DNA from: Ctena decussata
Lineage: Eukaryota; Mollusca; Bivalvia; Lucinida; Lucinidae
Direction of reading: 5' to 3'
Length of the DNA: 64,000 nucleotides
Assembly: GCA_963989385.1 (NCBI GenBank)
Contig: OZ022503.1
Location: 93,816,638 to 93,880,637 of the forward strand
Translations under genes and position numbers: made by a program
Notes under the pieces: generated by a model
What the model saw: the letters and a program-made list of their open reading frames with translations, nothing else
Databases searched by the model: none
What the model was told of the DNA's origin: nothing
Shown here: positions 32,588-43,617 of the stretch, in pieces
Layout: every line of letters starts with the position of its first letter
Position numbering within the stretch: position 1 is the first letter of the stretch

Positions 32588-34578
32588 CTTCGGTAGATGG
32601 AGTTGTCTTTAATTTCAGATGGCATGACTCTATTTTAGTAGTAGCTAAATATCTTGGCCGCACCGCACTAGGTTTCTGCTGTCAAATTGCCGATTCTATG
32701 AATAATCATAGTGTACAATAAAATAATGGTTACTGTAGAAATTACTTAAGCTTCAAACACATCATTACGAAATTATTCATGCCGATAATGGGGTTTTCGG
32801 TAATAGCCTTAACCAATCCCAAATGAACCGAACATACGGATATACCGATCTTGCTTTCCGTAGACTCCCGATATCCAATGGTACCGATCCAAACCTTTCC
32901 AATAAGCAGATAAGCATTCTGATAATGTTTACAATTTGAAATCGGTTATTTTCGGCGCGGTTGGTTGGGCGCAGCTTTGCCCCCCCCCCCCCCCCCCCCG
33001 CACCCCCCACCCGCCCCTCTCCCTCCGAGGATAAATGAAATAATCAATTTGCTACCGTCTGTCAAAATATAAACTGGCGAAACATAAAAACATAACGCCA
33101 ATCGCTTTCTTTAATTGTCTCAAAAATGCATAACTCTCTTTCCTAAAATTTCTTTCTAAATTTAATTGAAAAAAAATCTTACAATTTTGGTCATATATAC
33201 TACTGTTGAAATTATGTATCAAATCCTTTGAGATAGATGCAGCATGTCCGGTCTGCAAACAAGAACCTGAATCTAAAGAACGTTTAATTGTGTAGTGCAG
33301 AATTCTTTCAAGTATCCGAGAACCAGTTTTGAATTAGATTGACAACTTACTTATAACTTTCGTGAGAATTTTTTTTATTAGATGGAGCAGCATATACAAT
33401 TATGGATTCGAGTAAAGTTCTCATATCAATCCCAGGGACGGAAAATCGTAGAAATCTTAAGTCATAGGCTGTGTTAATTGCTGCATGGAGTGCGACAGAG
33501 GAGGTTGGCAACCGTCTTTGCTAAAAGACAACTGAAAAAAGGAACCTAGAGTTAGTGCAACAGTGAGCTGTAAATGTGTCCAACAAACAATGGTGCTAGT
33601 GAACGGTGTTGGTACATTATGTACAGTACATCACTTAAAAAAGTGCTACGTTGTGAAACAGCGGTCGTCCCATGTGGATCGGTCAAGATAATCATCAAGA
33701 AACAAGATACCAAATTTTACCCAGGCAATTTTTCTTCAGATTATTTTTAATAGTTCTATCTTTCCTCACAAGCAAAAGGATTATTTCGTTATAGAACAAC
33801 ACAAATATGTATATAAACTAATTAAACGGGTAAGTAACAAATTATTACTTTGTCTTTTAACATTGTTGTTAAAACACAACGAGATTACAAAGTATTAATA
33901 AATAGTTATAATGCTTATATGTAATATGTAAATGAAAACCATATCAATTCTGCAAATTTGTTATTATTATTATTATCATTATTATTATTATATACGTATT
34001 ATGAAGGAATGCAAACTATTCGGAGTTTTGACAGTGTGGTAATAATGTACATTATATAGTTCAATTTACAAGGGAAACCCCACTAGTCACCGTAGCCTAG
34101 TGGATACCTGTCTTGATTTAAATTTTGTATTGTCAGTTTTAGAGTGCTTTATTGTAGCAGTATTTAGTTTTGTACCTTCAATTAAACTTGCACAAGCATA
34201 AAAACTAGAAATTTGGTTTTGTGCTTCATGATTTTCATTCCTACCTCTGTCTTATAATATATTAGCAAAGTTGTTTTGCATTGTGCATTGACAACAGAAA
34301 TAACATAGAGCATTGTTCCTGACATTTAGTAAAAACAATTATAGTATTATTGGGAACAGAATTGCTAGCCCATGAATTGGATTCCTTTTTTGAGGGAAGC
34401 CAGCTTGTTATTTTTTTTTGGCCACTTTCTGTGGTTTTTAGCCGGACATGCATAAATTATATTAACTTTGCATTTACCCTGATATCTTAATTTTCATCGG
34501 TTGAAATTGTCTTAGACAGCATGTTGAAATCAGTTATTTCCTGATCCTGATCCCACCTGCTTTGTAGCACATAATAAA
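32588..34578. other. no gene recognised; C run and (TTA)n
   Basis: A C run near 32981-32999 gives a spurious Gly-rich frame on the minus strand. A (TTA)n microsatellite lies at 33961-33993. CCGTAGCCTAGTGGATA near 34090 looks like a tRNA A-box and might be a SINE head. Confidence 0.45.
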
Positions 34579-34800
34579 TGAGCCGTGTCACGACAAAACC
34601 AACAAAGTGGCGCGTGCACCAAGCGAACATCATCAGCCAGGGCATCTGCCCAGTCTGAGCAGAGTCTTCGATGTGGGCATGGATATAGCTTAGACCTTTA
34701 ATTATTCTTTAAGCGCACAGCAAAACTTTGATCAAATTGGGCGGATGCTCGGGCTGATCTAAGTCTTTGTTCGGTGCACATGTTACTTTTTCGCGGCTCA
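34579..34800. mobile_element. F1 element
   Basis: Ends TGAGCCGTGTCACGAC and TTTTTCGCGGCTCA, with a small deletion before the right terminus. Flanks AAA and AATT. Confidence 0.8.
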
Positions 34801-35140
34801 AATTCAAAATTACGATTTTGGGTTTTATCATACTCTCTGTATTTAATGCGATACTGTGATTTTCTGATAGTGAAATTATTTGTCGTACAAACAGCTAACC
34901 AGCTGGGTTATTTTCACTTTTATGGCTAGAATCTTGTCAATTCTTACATGGCTTCTTATGATTGGTTTGTGTTCAAATAATTACTATCAGCATGATACTG
35001 GCCTTCCAATTTATTGTGTACTTCGGTGACCTGTGATCACCTACGCGTTATCAGCTTACATCGGTAGGTGGTTTGTTGAAAAAGCTTAAAATTTCAGACA
35101 AATTATAAATATTCCTTTACCGAATTTAGTGCGACAAACT
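34801..35140. other. no gene recognised
   Basis: The right end (from ~35110) resembles 36250-36280; see the finding on a filled and an empty site. Confidence 0.35.
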
Positions 35141-35367
35141 TGAGCCGTGACAAGACAAAACCAACAAAGTTGCACTTGCGCAAGCGAAGGCTCAGATCAG
35201 CCTTGGCAGCCGCTCAGTCCGATCAGAGTCTGCACGTTGCGCTTAAACGGTTGCTAAGGGTCTAAGCTAGCACTATGCGGACAGCGACGACTCTGATCAG
35301 ACTGGGCTGAGTCTTCGCAGGATGCAAAAGTCATGCTTTTTTGTTGATTTTGTCTTGTCGCGGCTTA
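35141..35367. mobile_element. F1 element
   Basis: Ends TTGAGCCGTGACAAGAC and GTCTTGTCGCGGCTTA. The right arm lacks part of its hairpin. Confidence 0.8.
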
Positions 35368-35556
35368 TTTAACTTATTCAGTGTCGCTTAGTCCAAAATG
35401 TTTGAAAAATAGAAAAAGGTGATAGGCAAGTCTCGGCAGGCAACGTGAATTCATCGCAAAGCCACATTTATTGCCACATTTGTCGAGACGCTGTGGTGCA
35501 GTCATCATATTAAGGACACGTACACATTCACTCGCGAGTGCAGGCATTCCCACCTC

Positions 35557-35730
35557 AAATTTAAAGAGTAACTACACTTCAGGAACTGACTGAATCAGAT
35601 CCTAAACCCTATTCCCAACATCAAAGGGAGAGATTGACAATGACATCCCAACAACCAATAAATTACAAGTAATAAGCCGAGTCAGCAGCTCTTTCCCAAA
35701 TAGGTGACAACTCAGCTATCTTTATTCAAC
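35557..35730 (+). repeat. R2 repeat
   Basis: Starts AAATTTAAAGAGTAACTACA and stops after TCTTTATTCAAC, shorter on the right than the 32386 copy. It lies 45 bp from an F1 element. Confidence 0.75.
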
Positions 35731-35775
35731 TCTGCGTCTCAAGAAATACGACAGACAAGGGCATCAGGAAGGAAA

Positions 35776-36013
35776 TGAGCCGCGACACGAGAAAACCAAC
35801 AATGTGGTTGTGCGCCCAGTGCATACTCAGACCAGCCTGGGCATCTGCCCAGTTTGATCAGATTCGTAGTTAAAGTCTCAAAGGGTAGCTTAGAGTCTAA
35901 GCTACCTCCATGCGGACAGCGAAGACTCTGATCAGACTGGGCGGATGCCCAGGCTGATCTGAGTCTGCGCTGGGCGCAAAACCACATTGTTGGTTTTCTC
36001 GTGTCGCGGCTCA
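35776..36013. mobile_element. F1 element, full length, best preserved
   Basis: Ends TGAGCCGCGACACGAG and CTCGTGTCGCGGCTCA are exact inverses. A minus-strand frame of 104 codons (35739-36053) crosses the whole element but is an accident of the palindrome. Flanks AAA and AAT. Confidence 0.9.
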
Positions 36014-37191
36014 AATATTTGATGCAACGAAAACCTGCAAAAATCTCAAACAAACCGAAAGTTCGTAAAGATTCGTGTCACTTTGACAAGTAGGTCTTTA
36101 TTTTAGAATAATTTAAAAATTGTACAAGATTCAAATCAACGAGATTCCTTTAAATCAGTATTTAAGTGGTGACCCCATTGCTAACGAACCAGAATCAACA
36201 CTGAAACGCAGACTAACTGGATTGATGATACTCTCGCGGACACATTGTCTCCAGCATAAGAAGGTACCTTTACCGATTTCAGTGCACGCTTCTCTATCAA
36301 CCTTCTTCAGTGTTGCTTAACCCTGAACTTTTAAGAGAAAACAAGGTGATGGACAGGTGCTGTTAGTTTAGATAGAACAATCCAATGAAGGCAAAGAACG
36401 TTTTAATGACGTACACTTCAGTTGCATGACATGCGTAGGACCGGTCGTTCAGCATGGTATTTATTCAACGGTCTGTGAACGTGACAAAGGCATTATTTTT
36501 TTTAAATAGCAATAGCAATAAAGCTTTCTGTCGGTTTCAGATAAAATAATAAACTGATTGATAATTTTGAGATAAACAAAATAAAATACATTTAGGTACC
36601 ATGAAATGATAAGCTAATTAGACACATGCTGCAATGCTTAACGATTGATGCTAAATTGGTCACGCGCACCACTGTTGAACGTTAAAGTGTGCAGTCGCCC
36701 GAAAACACTCCACGCACTTTGCCATTGATTAGCTGTGATCATTTTGGCTCTTTCAGCAGTCCTTCAGCATCGTTTTGAAACCGGAATTTTGCTAACCTGG
36801 ATTGTAGATAATTCTGCACATTTGATATAGCCATTCTTTGGGGTGCTAATAGCTTGAATGCAAAATATTCATCTTTTCACAATTTACATATTTTATTATT
36901 TTCCTGTTCGTACCTTAATCTCTGCGTCTTCTATGGCATTTTAAAGTTTTCATTTTATTTTTTGTAATAATTATTATTACTATTATTATTATTATTATTA
37001 TTATTTATAGATAACATTAACAAAAGGCAAATATAAACATAAAGAAACAGAAAAAGAAAAAAAAAAGAAAGCTAAAAGTCACGAGTATTTTTCATTAAAT
37101 TTTAGACTTCTGGACTGACATTAGCAGGTGACCAGACACGTCATATATGAGAGACATGAGTTTAGTATTCCTTTGTAAAGTTTATACAGAA

Positions 37192-37238
<47 letters not shown>

Positions 37239-37602
37239 TAGATCATCTTGATATTATATGTATGTGAATTTTGTCTTATTAAAGTTTAAAAAGTAAAGAA
37301 AAACGCTAGCTTTCCTGCCGAACACTATTGTTTTGTAGATGGATGAAGAAGACACGGTTTTACAGTCTTTTAAAAGGTATTTCAGTTATGTCGAGCCGAT
37401 GGAGGGCGGTATTGAAGGACTGGGTTACATATCTGTGTATTAAGATATTTAGGATGTATCGATGTTGATATGGTTTATGGTTTATGAGTAAGAAGTTGGT
37501 ACTTCGACAGCTCTACTTTACAATTAATCAGTAAATCAATGTAAAGCGCTCAAGTACTGATCGAGACATCGTATGTTCAATACCCAATTTCAAACGATCA
37601 TT
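36014..37602. other. no gene recognised; microsatellites
   Basis: (ATT)n at 36967-37007 and (GA)n at 37189-37240. A 66-codon frame at 36120-36320 has no recognised motif. Confidence 0.45.
37189..37240. repeat. (GA)n microsatellite
   Basis: About 25 GA units with two interruptions. Confidence 0.9.
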
Positions 37603-37615
37603 GACTGAGATTTTA

Positions 37616-37723
37616 TTCTGTTCTGTTCTGTTCTGTTTCAATTCTCGTAACGACGTTCCCCAAGTGGCTCAGCGGTACGTAACCACGGTTGCACACACCT
37701 GGTGCCATTCGTCCGTCCAGACT
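37616..37723 (-). mobile_element. R5 short retroposon with 13-bp target duplication
   Basis: On the minus strand it runs from GGACGGACGAATGG through GCTGAGCCACTTGGGGAACG to a (CAGAA)n tail. GACTGAGATTTTA occurs directly on both sides (37603-37615 and 37724-37736). It is ~108 bp and non-coding. The duplication and tail mean it was inserted by a LINE-type enzyme. Confidence 0.8.
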
Positions 37724-37736
37724 GACTGAGATTTTA

Positions 37737-38091
37737 AACAGAGATTCTTTATATGACATTGATTGTCATACTGACAATTAAACCCGAGTTTACTCACTCC
37801 CTCTGGTTCTAATTTAGAATACAAATTAAACAGCGGTGATAAAAGTATGGGATAAAAAAAACTGAAATGCTTAATGGATGCCATACTGTGCATGACTATA
37901 AGCTATTTGAATGCGTTTGACATTTTACATTACATGATATTTTAGCGTTCTCTTGTATCTGAATGCGCTTGATAAGCCTGCTCTTGTTTAAGACCACAAA
38001 AGTGTTGCACTGAATAAGAAAATAAAAACACTCATCTCAAAAGCACGAGACGTGATGTTTCAATTATTTTAAGGTGTATGGGCACACATTT
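37737..38091. other. no gene recognised
   Basis: AAACCCGAGTTTACTCACTC at 37784-37804 is the same tail as in the SINE-like piece at 15885-16000. Confidence 0.4.
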
Positions 38092-38146
38092 CCCGATGGG
38101 CATATAACGTTGAATCAACATTGAATCAACGTGTATGCCTGCTGGG
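38092..38146. mobile_element. micro-TIR element R7, short copy
   Basis: 55 bp starting CCCGATGGGCATATAACG and ending CGTGTATGCCTGCTGGG, imperfect inverses, with a TTGAATCAACATTGAATCAA core. Relative of 11696-11790. Confidence 0.6.
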
Positions 38147-38520
38147 TTATGTTTCGCATTTGTGTAAGCAAAGGGAAGCAGCAATTTATTTGTCTTCTTC
38201 TGTGCTTTCCAGGAAAAAGAGACTCCTAAAAAGGAGTGTACACCTAATGGAAAGAAAAAAAATGACCTGAAATAGACTTGGCTTTTTATTTTTATATTTT
38301 CCATACTTTACTTTCCAGTTTACAGTAGTGCAGTATTCCTTTGAAACAGACTTATGAACATGATATTTCAGTTAATCCGTTAAGGAGTTTTACAAATATC
38401 AAGAGTTTATTGATAGAGGGAAGCTATTTACCAATACCTTATTGCAACAGGGTTATCGCGAAACTTGCTTAAAGACAGGAGTGGACTATATAAGGATGAT
38501 TAACTTCCACAGTGTCATTT
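38147..38520. other. no gene recognised
   Basis: Short frames only. Confidence 0.3.
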
Positions 38521-38618
38521 TGGACGGACACTCGACGCCAGGTGTGTGCAACTATAGTTACGTACCGCTGAACCACTTGGGGAACTTCGGTAGGAAAATT
38601 GAAACAGAACAGAACAGG
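38521..38618 (+). mobile_element. R5 short retroposon
   Basis: TGGACGGACACTCGACGCC to a (CAGAA)n-like tail, plus-strand copy of the 37616 unit. No clean target duplication seen. Confidence 0.7.
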
Positions 38619-39243
38619 ACACAATATAATTCTGTCTCTTGATCATATAGTGTCAACACCACCAATCAGCCAATGAAATGTTGCTAACTGGTATTTCTGG
38701 TCCACTGCTTGGTCAAATTTTTCACACCTTTACCTGTACAGGTAAGATATGCTGTTGTTGGGAACATGGCCCCCGCCCTGGCACAGAATTTCTGTCTTTA
38801 AGCACTTTAAACGTTCAATGGTTATAACATGAATTCGCTGGTCTCTACGGTGACGCTAGTTTTAAACTACACTAGAAAAGAGCCCTCGCAAGCGCGGAAA
38901 TATTTCATGATGGTCAAGTTTATATAAAAAAAGCGAGTTTTAATTTTTCAATGTAAATGGCCTTAGGCCCAGGTGAAGATATGACCTTTACCATGAATAC
39001 TCACTAAAGCTTCATTTATTTAATTAGTTGTCTGCATCTACAAACTTTCGGGTAGCAGACTGCATTGTTTCTAAAAAAAAAATCAACTTTTTTTCACTTT
39101 TTCCTATAGAAAAACCTAAGTGACTCAAAAGTTGACCTTGCCGTAAAACAGATCAAGGTCATCCCAGGGTCATCATTTATATCAATTTTGTTGAGCTTTT
39201 GAGTCCTTGATGCGACATGCTAAGTTTCAAGATCATAGGATTT
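38619..39243. other. no gene recognised
   Basis: Contains GACCTT/AAGGTCA motifs near 38980-39180 similar to those in the array at 41000-41805. Confidence 0.35.
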
Positions 39244-39549
39244 GTGGTTCTGGGGGGAGAATTGGTTGATTTGATGCTTAACGTCCTCGGTAAACAGCTA
39301 AGATCATGTCGGGACGGTCAGTTAACCTAACCACACTATCCCTGGGCAGGCTTAGACCTCCTAAGCGGTTAACCAGTGATAATTGCACATACTTTCGCCA
39401 GTAACTGACAACTGCCCTTCTTGAATCAGCGGAAGGAGAAACGAAAGTATGTGGCCAGACCGGGTTTCGAACCCAGGACCTCTGACTTATTCATGAGTCA
39501 GGTGCCCTACCAATTGCGCTACGCGGCCCGGCGTGGTTCTGGGGGAGAA
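39244..39549 (-). mobile_element. tRNA-derived SINE with 17-bp target duplication
   Basis: The SINE body is 39262-39532, on the minus strand. Its head (39457-39532) is tRNA-like: A-box TAGCGCAATTGGTAGGGC, an anticodon arm CCTGACTCATGAATAAGTCAG whose loop holds CAT (Met-like), and B-box GGTTCGAAACC. The body contains a long hairpin (CACATACTTTCG against CGAAAGTATGTG) and ends AAATCAACCAA. GTGGTTCTGGGGGAGAA (one extra G on the left) is repeated on both sides. It would be transcribed by RNA polymerase III from the internal boxes and moved by a LINE. A truncated sister is at 54606-54810. Confidence 0.88.
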
Positions 39550-39803
39550 GATTTTTGAAACTTTTTACCATAATAAATGTTTGCCATCTTGGTTATGTGA
39601 CCTGTCCTGTGTATTTTTTTCTGGAAAAATTGGGTCCTGGAACGTTTTGGGGGAAAATATTCAAGCCCTCTGAAGACTTAAGGCTTATTTAGCTTCGTTG
39701 AATCATTGAAATTGATTTGTCTGCTTCGCTGGAAAAAATGCCCTTTCTTACCTGGCGTATGTGTGTTAACCTTAGACATTTTTAATTTTTGTCTGTTCGA
39801 AAG

Positions 39804-39901
39804 TTCAGTTCAGTTTGAATTCTCCTAACGACGTTCCCCAAGTGGCTCAGCGGTACGTAACCATAGCCGCACACACTTAGCGCCGTGTGTCCGTCCAACT
39901 T
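39804..39901 (-). mobile_element. R5 short retroposon with 8-bp target duplication
   Basis: 98 bp, minus strand, with an (ACTGA)n tail. TTCGAAAG flanks it at 39796-39803 and 39902-39909. Confidence 0.75.
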
Positions 39902-39909
39902 TTCGAAAG

Positions 39910-40589
39910 ACCATGTGCGTTGAGCTTTATTCTTCAATGGGCGAGTTCGATTGGCTACTCGTATTGACTATCGTTTCGAGCCAGGGCCGTCGGGACTATG
40001 ACCATTTAATTCTTCATCCGTTTAGACATTTGAGCAAAAATACAAAAATAAATCGTTATTTATGGGGAATGACGTACGTTCATGGGTCGGATTTTTGCAT
40101 TAGAACCTGCTAAATTTGGACTTGCTAAGCAGCGCGCTGATATAACGACGCAGAACCGAAACGACTGGATTAATTTAAAACGTGTATTCGAGTACACGAT
40201 AATTTCACTCGAACGCACCCATTGTTGACAAAAAAAAAATTCGACCTATAGCCGAAGTTTCTAGAAAAATACTTGGGAGAATTTAAAATGAAAGACGAAT
40301 TTAATTTCCAAATTCTTTAAATCTACGTGAAACTAAAACACACGCTAACCGAAATTATCAATGATAGCAATATGCGAAAGAACCAGTATAGAAATTACGC
40401 TTGAAAATGCCACCAATTTTGCGTTACTTCGTTTATTTAGTATTATAGATGATTGTAGTTCTTAGTCGGCGAGCATGGCGAAAATGGAGGGGTCGTGGTC
40501 GAGCAATGGTGCTGGGTAACTTTTAGTGCCGGGGTGTGCTACTAATTTGGATGATCGTAGGGTAAGGGACTACTATGCCTGCAGTAGGT
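39910..40589. other. no gene recognised
   Basis: A 66-codon frame at 39913-40113 starts right after the retroposon and shows no motif. Confidence 0.35.
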
Positions 40590-40735
40590 GCAAGTAGGGG
40601 TCATGTGGATATTTTTTCTCTCCCCTATCTTGTCTGATTTCTTTCAAGTCACTCTCCCATGGACGGACGGCCCGATATAGACTGAAATACTATCTCAAAG
40701 AGCCATTAAGCCCTAAAACAACCAACCAACGATGG
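40590..40735 (+). repeat. possible SINE-type 3' end with (AACC)n tail
   Basis: Ends GCCCTAAAACAACCAACCAA, a tail like the AATCAACCAACC of the SINE above, with a different body. Its 5' limit is unclear. Confidence 0.35.
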
Positions 40736-40999
40736 TGGAAACAAAGTCTATCTGAAGTTCTCGCTGGCCGACTTTCAATATTTTACTGAAAAGTTTCTCA
40801 GGGACATAGACATGGCGGCCGAAAAACTAGATGGTTGTCCAGTGACAACTTGTCGAGCCCACAGTTTGCTTTAGTGACCTATAAGTATATCAAGTGAGTG
40901 TTTCACACTTTTATAAGAAAAAAACCCCAAAACAATATCATGTTTATACAGCATATTTCTTTTTTAATTTTTTCATTAAGGAAAACAAGTAGAACTAAA

Positions 41000-41805
41000 G
41001 GCCATGACAAGCACAATTTAAGACAATTTTAAGACAGCTGACCTTCAAGTGTGACCTCGACCTTGGACAAACCTAAACAAACATTTCTACTCATCAAGGA
41101 GAACAATGTGCCAAATTATTTGAAATCCATGCATAAACGTAGAAGAAATGGCTTGGACAAGCTCTTATTATGATAATTTTATCATTTGTCCTTCAAGTGT
41201 GACCTTGACCTTGGACCAACCTGAATAAATGTTTCACATGGCACTTCTACTCATCAAGGAGAATAATTGTGCCAAACTGTTTTCAAATCCATCTGTAAAT
41301 GTAGAAGTTATGGCCCGGACAAGCTCTATTTATATTTATTTTATCTTCAAGTGTGACCTTGACCTTGGACCTACCTGAACCCATGGTCCAAACAGCACGT
41401 TTACTCATCAAGGAGAACAAGTGTGCCTAATTATTTTGAAATCAATCCATAAATGTAGCTGTAATGGCCCGGACAAGCTCAATTTATGACAATTTTATCA
41501 ATTGACCTTCAAGTGTGACCTTGACCTTTGACTTTTCTGAAATAATGTTTCAAGTTGCACTTCTGCTTATCAAGGACAACAATTCTGTCCAATTATTTTG
41601 AAATCAATTAATAAATGTAGCTGTAATGGCCCGGACAAGCTCAATTTATGTCCATTTTACCATTTGACCTTCAAGTGTGACCTTGACCTTGGACCTATCT
41701 GAACAAATGTTTCAAATTGCACTTCTTCTCATCAAGGAAAAGAATTGTGCCAAATCGTTTTGAAATCCATCAATAAATGTAGAAGTTATGGCCCGGACAA
41801 ATTCG
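41000..41805 (+). repeat. tandem array, five units of ~148-162 bp
   Basis: Units start with CCTTCAAGTGTGACCT at about 41042, 41190, 41344, 41506 and 41668. Each contains TGACC(T/C)(T/C)GACCTT, CTCATCAAGGAGAA-like, TGCCAAAT.ATTT, AATGTAG and GGCCCGGACAAGCTC. Spacing grows left to right. The flank after the array has GGACGGACGCAC and short CGCACGCAC repeats. Confidence 0.88.
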
Positions 41806-42347
41806 GACGGACGCACTAATGCACGCACGCACATTCGCGTATACACCTAACTGAAGTTGTAACAACTATGTCTCGCTCACCGCGAGCGGGCTCGACAATA
41901 ATAGGCACGTATTGCTTGCTACTTGCATGCACCTGATCATATCTCTGTCTGTATAAACGGTTCGTGTGTATCTTATATGTCGATTGACTAAATCGGACTT
42001 ATGTTGTTCTTTCCCGTTGGTTTTGAGGGTGAATATGGGACCTGATAGTATTAATATCTGATCATCATTGCCTTACTTTTTACTTTACATTTGGTAGCGT
42101 TGTTACACTGACTATCTTATCGTCTCCGTATGTGCTAAAATACTCACATATATGCTCTTATTTGTTATTTATTTTAGGAGAACTATAAGAAAGGAAAAGC
42201 ATGACAGTAAACGTTTCATTGTGTCCTTTCGAGCGTTTCTTACCAGTGCTGACTCGCGGATAAATATGCGTGTGCTCTAGGGTTGTGTTCGTTGTCTATC
42301 GCGATCTGTCTACCATTGTTAAAACTCTCGGGTTACGACACGCTAAA
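41806..42347. other. no gene recognised
   Basis: A short GCAC/GCGC-rich patch at 41810-41900, then unremarkable sequence. Confidence 0.35.
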
Positions 42348-42586
42348 TAAGCCGCGACACAACAAAACCAACAAAGTTGCATGTGCGCCCAGTGAAGACT
42401 CAAATCAGCCTAGGTATCCGACCAGTCTTATCAGAGTCTTTTCTGTCCGCATGGAGCTAGCTTAGACCCTTAGCTACCCTCTCAGTGCAAAGTGAAGACT
42501 CTGATCAGTCTGGGCGGATGACAAAGGTGTTCTGAGTCTGCGCTGGGCGCACATGTCACTTTGTGGCTTTCTCGCGTCGCGGCTCA
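42348..42586. mobile_element. F1 element, full length
   Basis: Ends TAAGCCGCGACACAAC and CTCGCGTCGCGGCTCA. CATGTGCGCCC subgroup. Confidence 0.85.
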
Positions 42587-43029
42587 TTTATTTTTGTCTT
42601 TACTTTTTATTGGTTCGATATACCTGATAGTTTATCAGACACTATATTTTAAAAGGTTTCTCTATATCAAAAAACTTCCGGTCAGACAGAAAGTAAAACA
42701 TGATCTCTACTGGTGTCACAACTAAGGACATTGTATCTTAGTTTCATCATTGGAAGTTCAAATTAATCAGACAGAGTGATTTGATTATGCAAACTGATGC
42801 AGACAGTAGCTATCATTGTCTTATGCTTCCCTCAAGACATTAGACAAAGAATGTTCAGTTGCATCCATGCTAGTTTTTTTTTTTTTCCTGATTTTGGAAA
42901 TTCAATACTCTTCTAACGAAAAATTTACCAAACAACAAATAGTAAAGGGCATGGTACGGTATGATAAGGATAAAGGTAATGGACGGTTTTTACACTTGGT
43001 TAACTATGATTTCAAAGATGTTACATGTA
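42587..43029. other. no gene recognised
   Basis: The 135-codon frame 42816-43223 starts here, crosses the hairpin below and ends in a C-run-encoded Pro/Ser stretch. It is treated as chance. Confidence 0.4.
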
Positions 43030-43132
43030 CAAAACGAAAAAGAGGTGTTGCGAACCGAAAAAGAGCCATAGTTACCAAACGACCTGATACTATGGCTCTT
43101 TTTTCGTTTCGTAACACTTCTTTTTCCTTTTG
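43030..43132. mobile_element. 103-bp foldback, ~41-bp arms
   Basis: CAAAACGAAAAAGAGGTGTT.. at 43030-43071 pairs with ..AACACTTCTTTTTCCTTTTG at 43090-43132 with few mismatches. The loop is ~18 bases. It is a mini-foldback of the kind that can also look like a small-RNA precursor. Confidence 0.75.
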
Positions 43133-43617
43133 TAAAAGCCCTTATGTATACATAGTTAACCAGGGATGGTTTTATTTCCCCCCCCCCACCCCAACCACCT
43201 CATCTTCATTCACATTTGCTTAATTGTAGTGTTGGTGTTGCTTACCATCTTCTGAGTAGGTTGGATCATACAAAAACAATTGCTCTTCATCGTGTAGTCT
43301 CAGAATTCCATATTTCCCGACAAGTCCGTGTTATTTTAATAATATTAAAGAACATTTCAAGAAAGTGTGTTTAAAAGATTTTCCCTTAATGGAAATCGTA
43401 GTTAAAACTGCTTTTGAAAACACTTGTTAATAGTGTTTGGTCACAGAAATACGCTAATGAATGAGACGGGGCTGTTACGCATGTGTATTATGCAAGGCCT
43501 GTTCAGACACTTAATCCAATCAACATTGCAGGTCAAGAGACGGAAAAACAGGAGGGGTGTATATGTGTAGCAATATTTTCTAATCTTTTAAGTAAGAAAT
43601 TGAATACCAAGAGCATA
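43133..43617. other. no gene recognised
   Basis: Contains a poly-C tract near 43180. The sequence up to the mariner boundary is otherwise unremarkable. Confidence 0.35.

Noticed and set aside
35739..36053. 104-codon minus-strand frame
   Set aside because: It lies almost wholly in an F1 foldback, and similar frames appear in other F1 copies (27399-27581, 22721-22906), so it is a by-product of the palindrome.
39457..39532. functional tRNA-Met gene
   Set aside because: It is joined to a SINE body, bracketed by a retroposition target duplication, and a truncated sister exists.
41000..41805. CRISPR array
   Set aside because: Units of ~150-160 bp are repeated whole. There are no short repeats with unique spacers, and the DNA is eukaryotic.
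42816..43223. 135-codon frame as a host gene
   Set aside because: It crosses a foldback and a C run and shows no motif.
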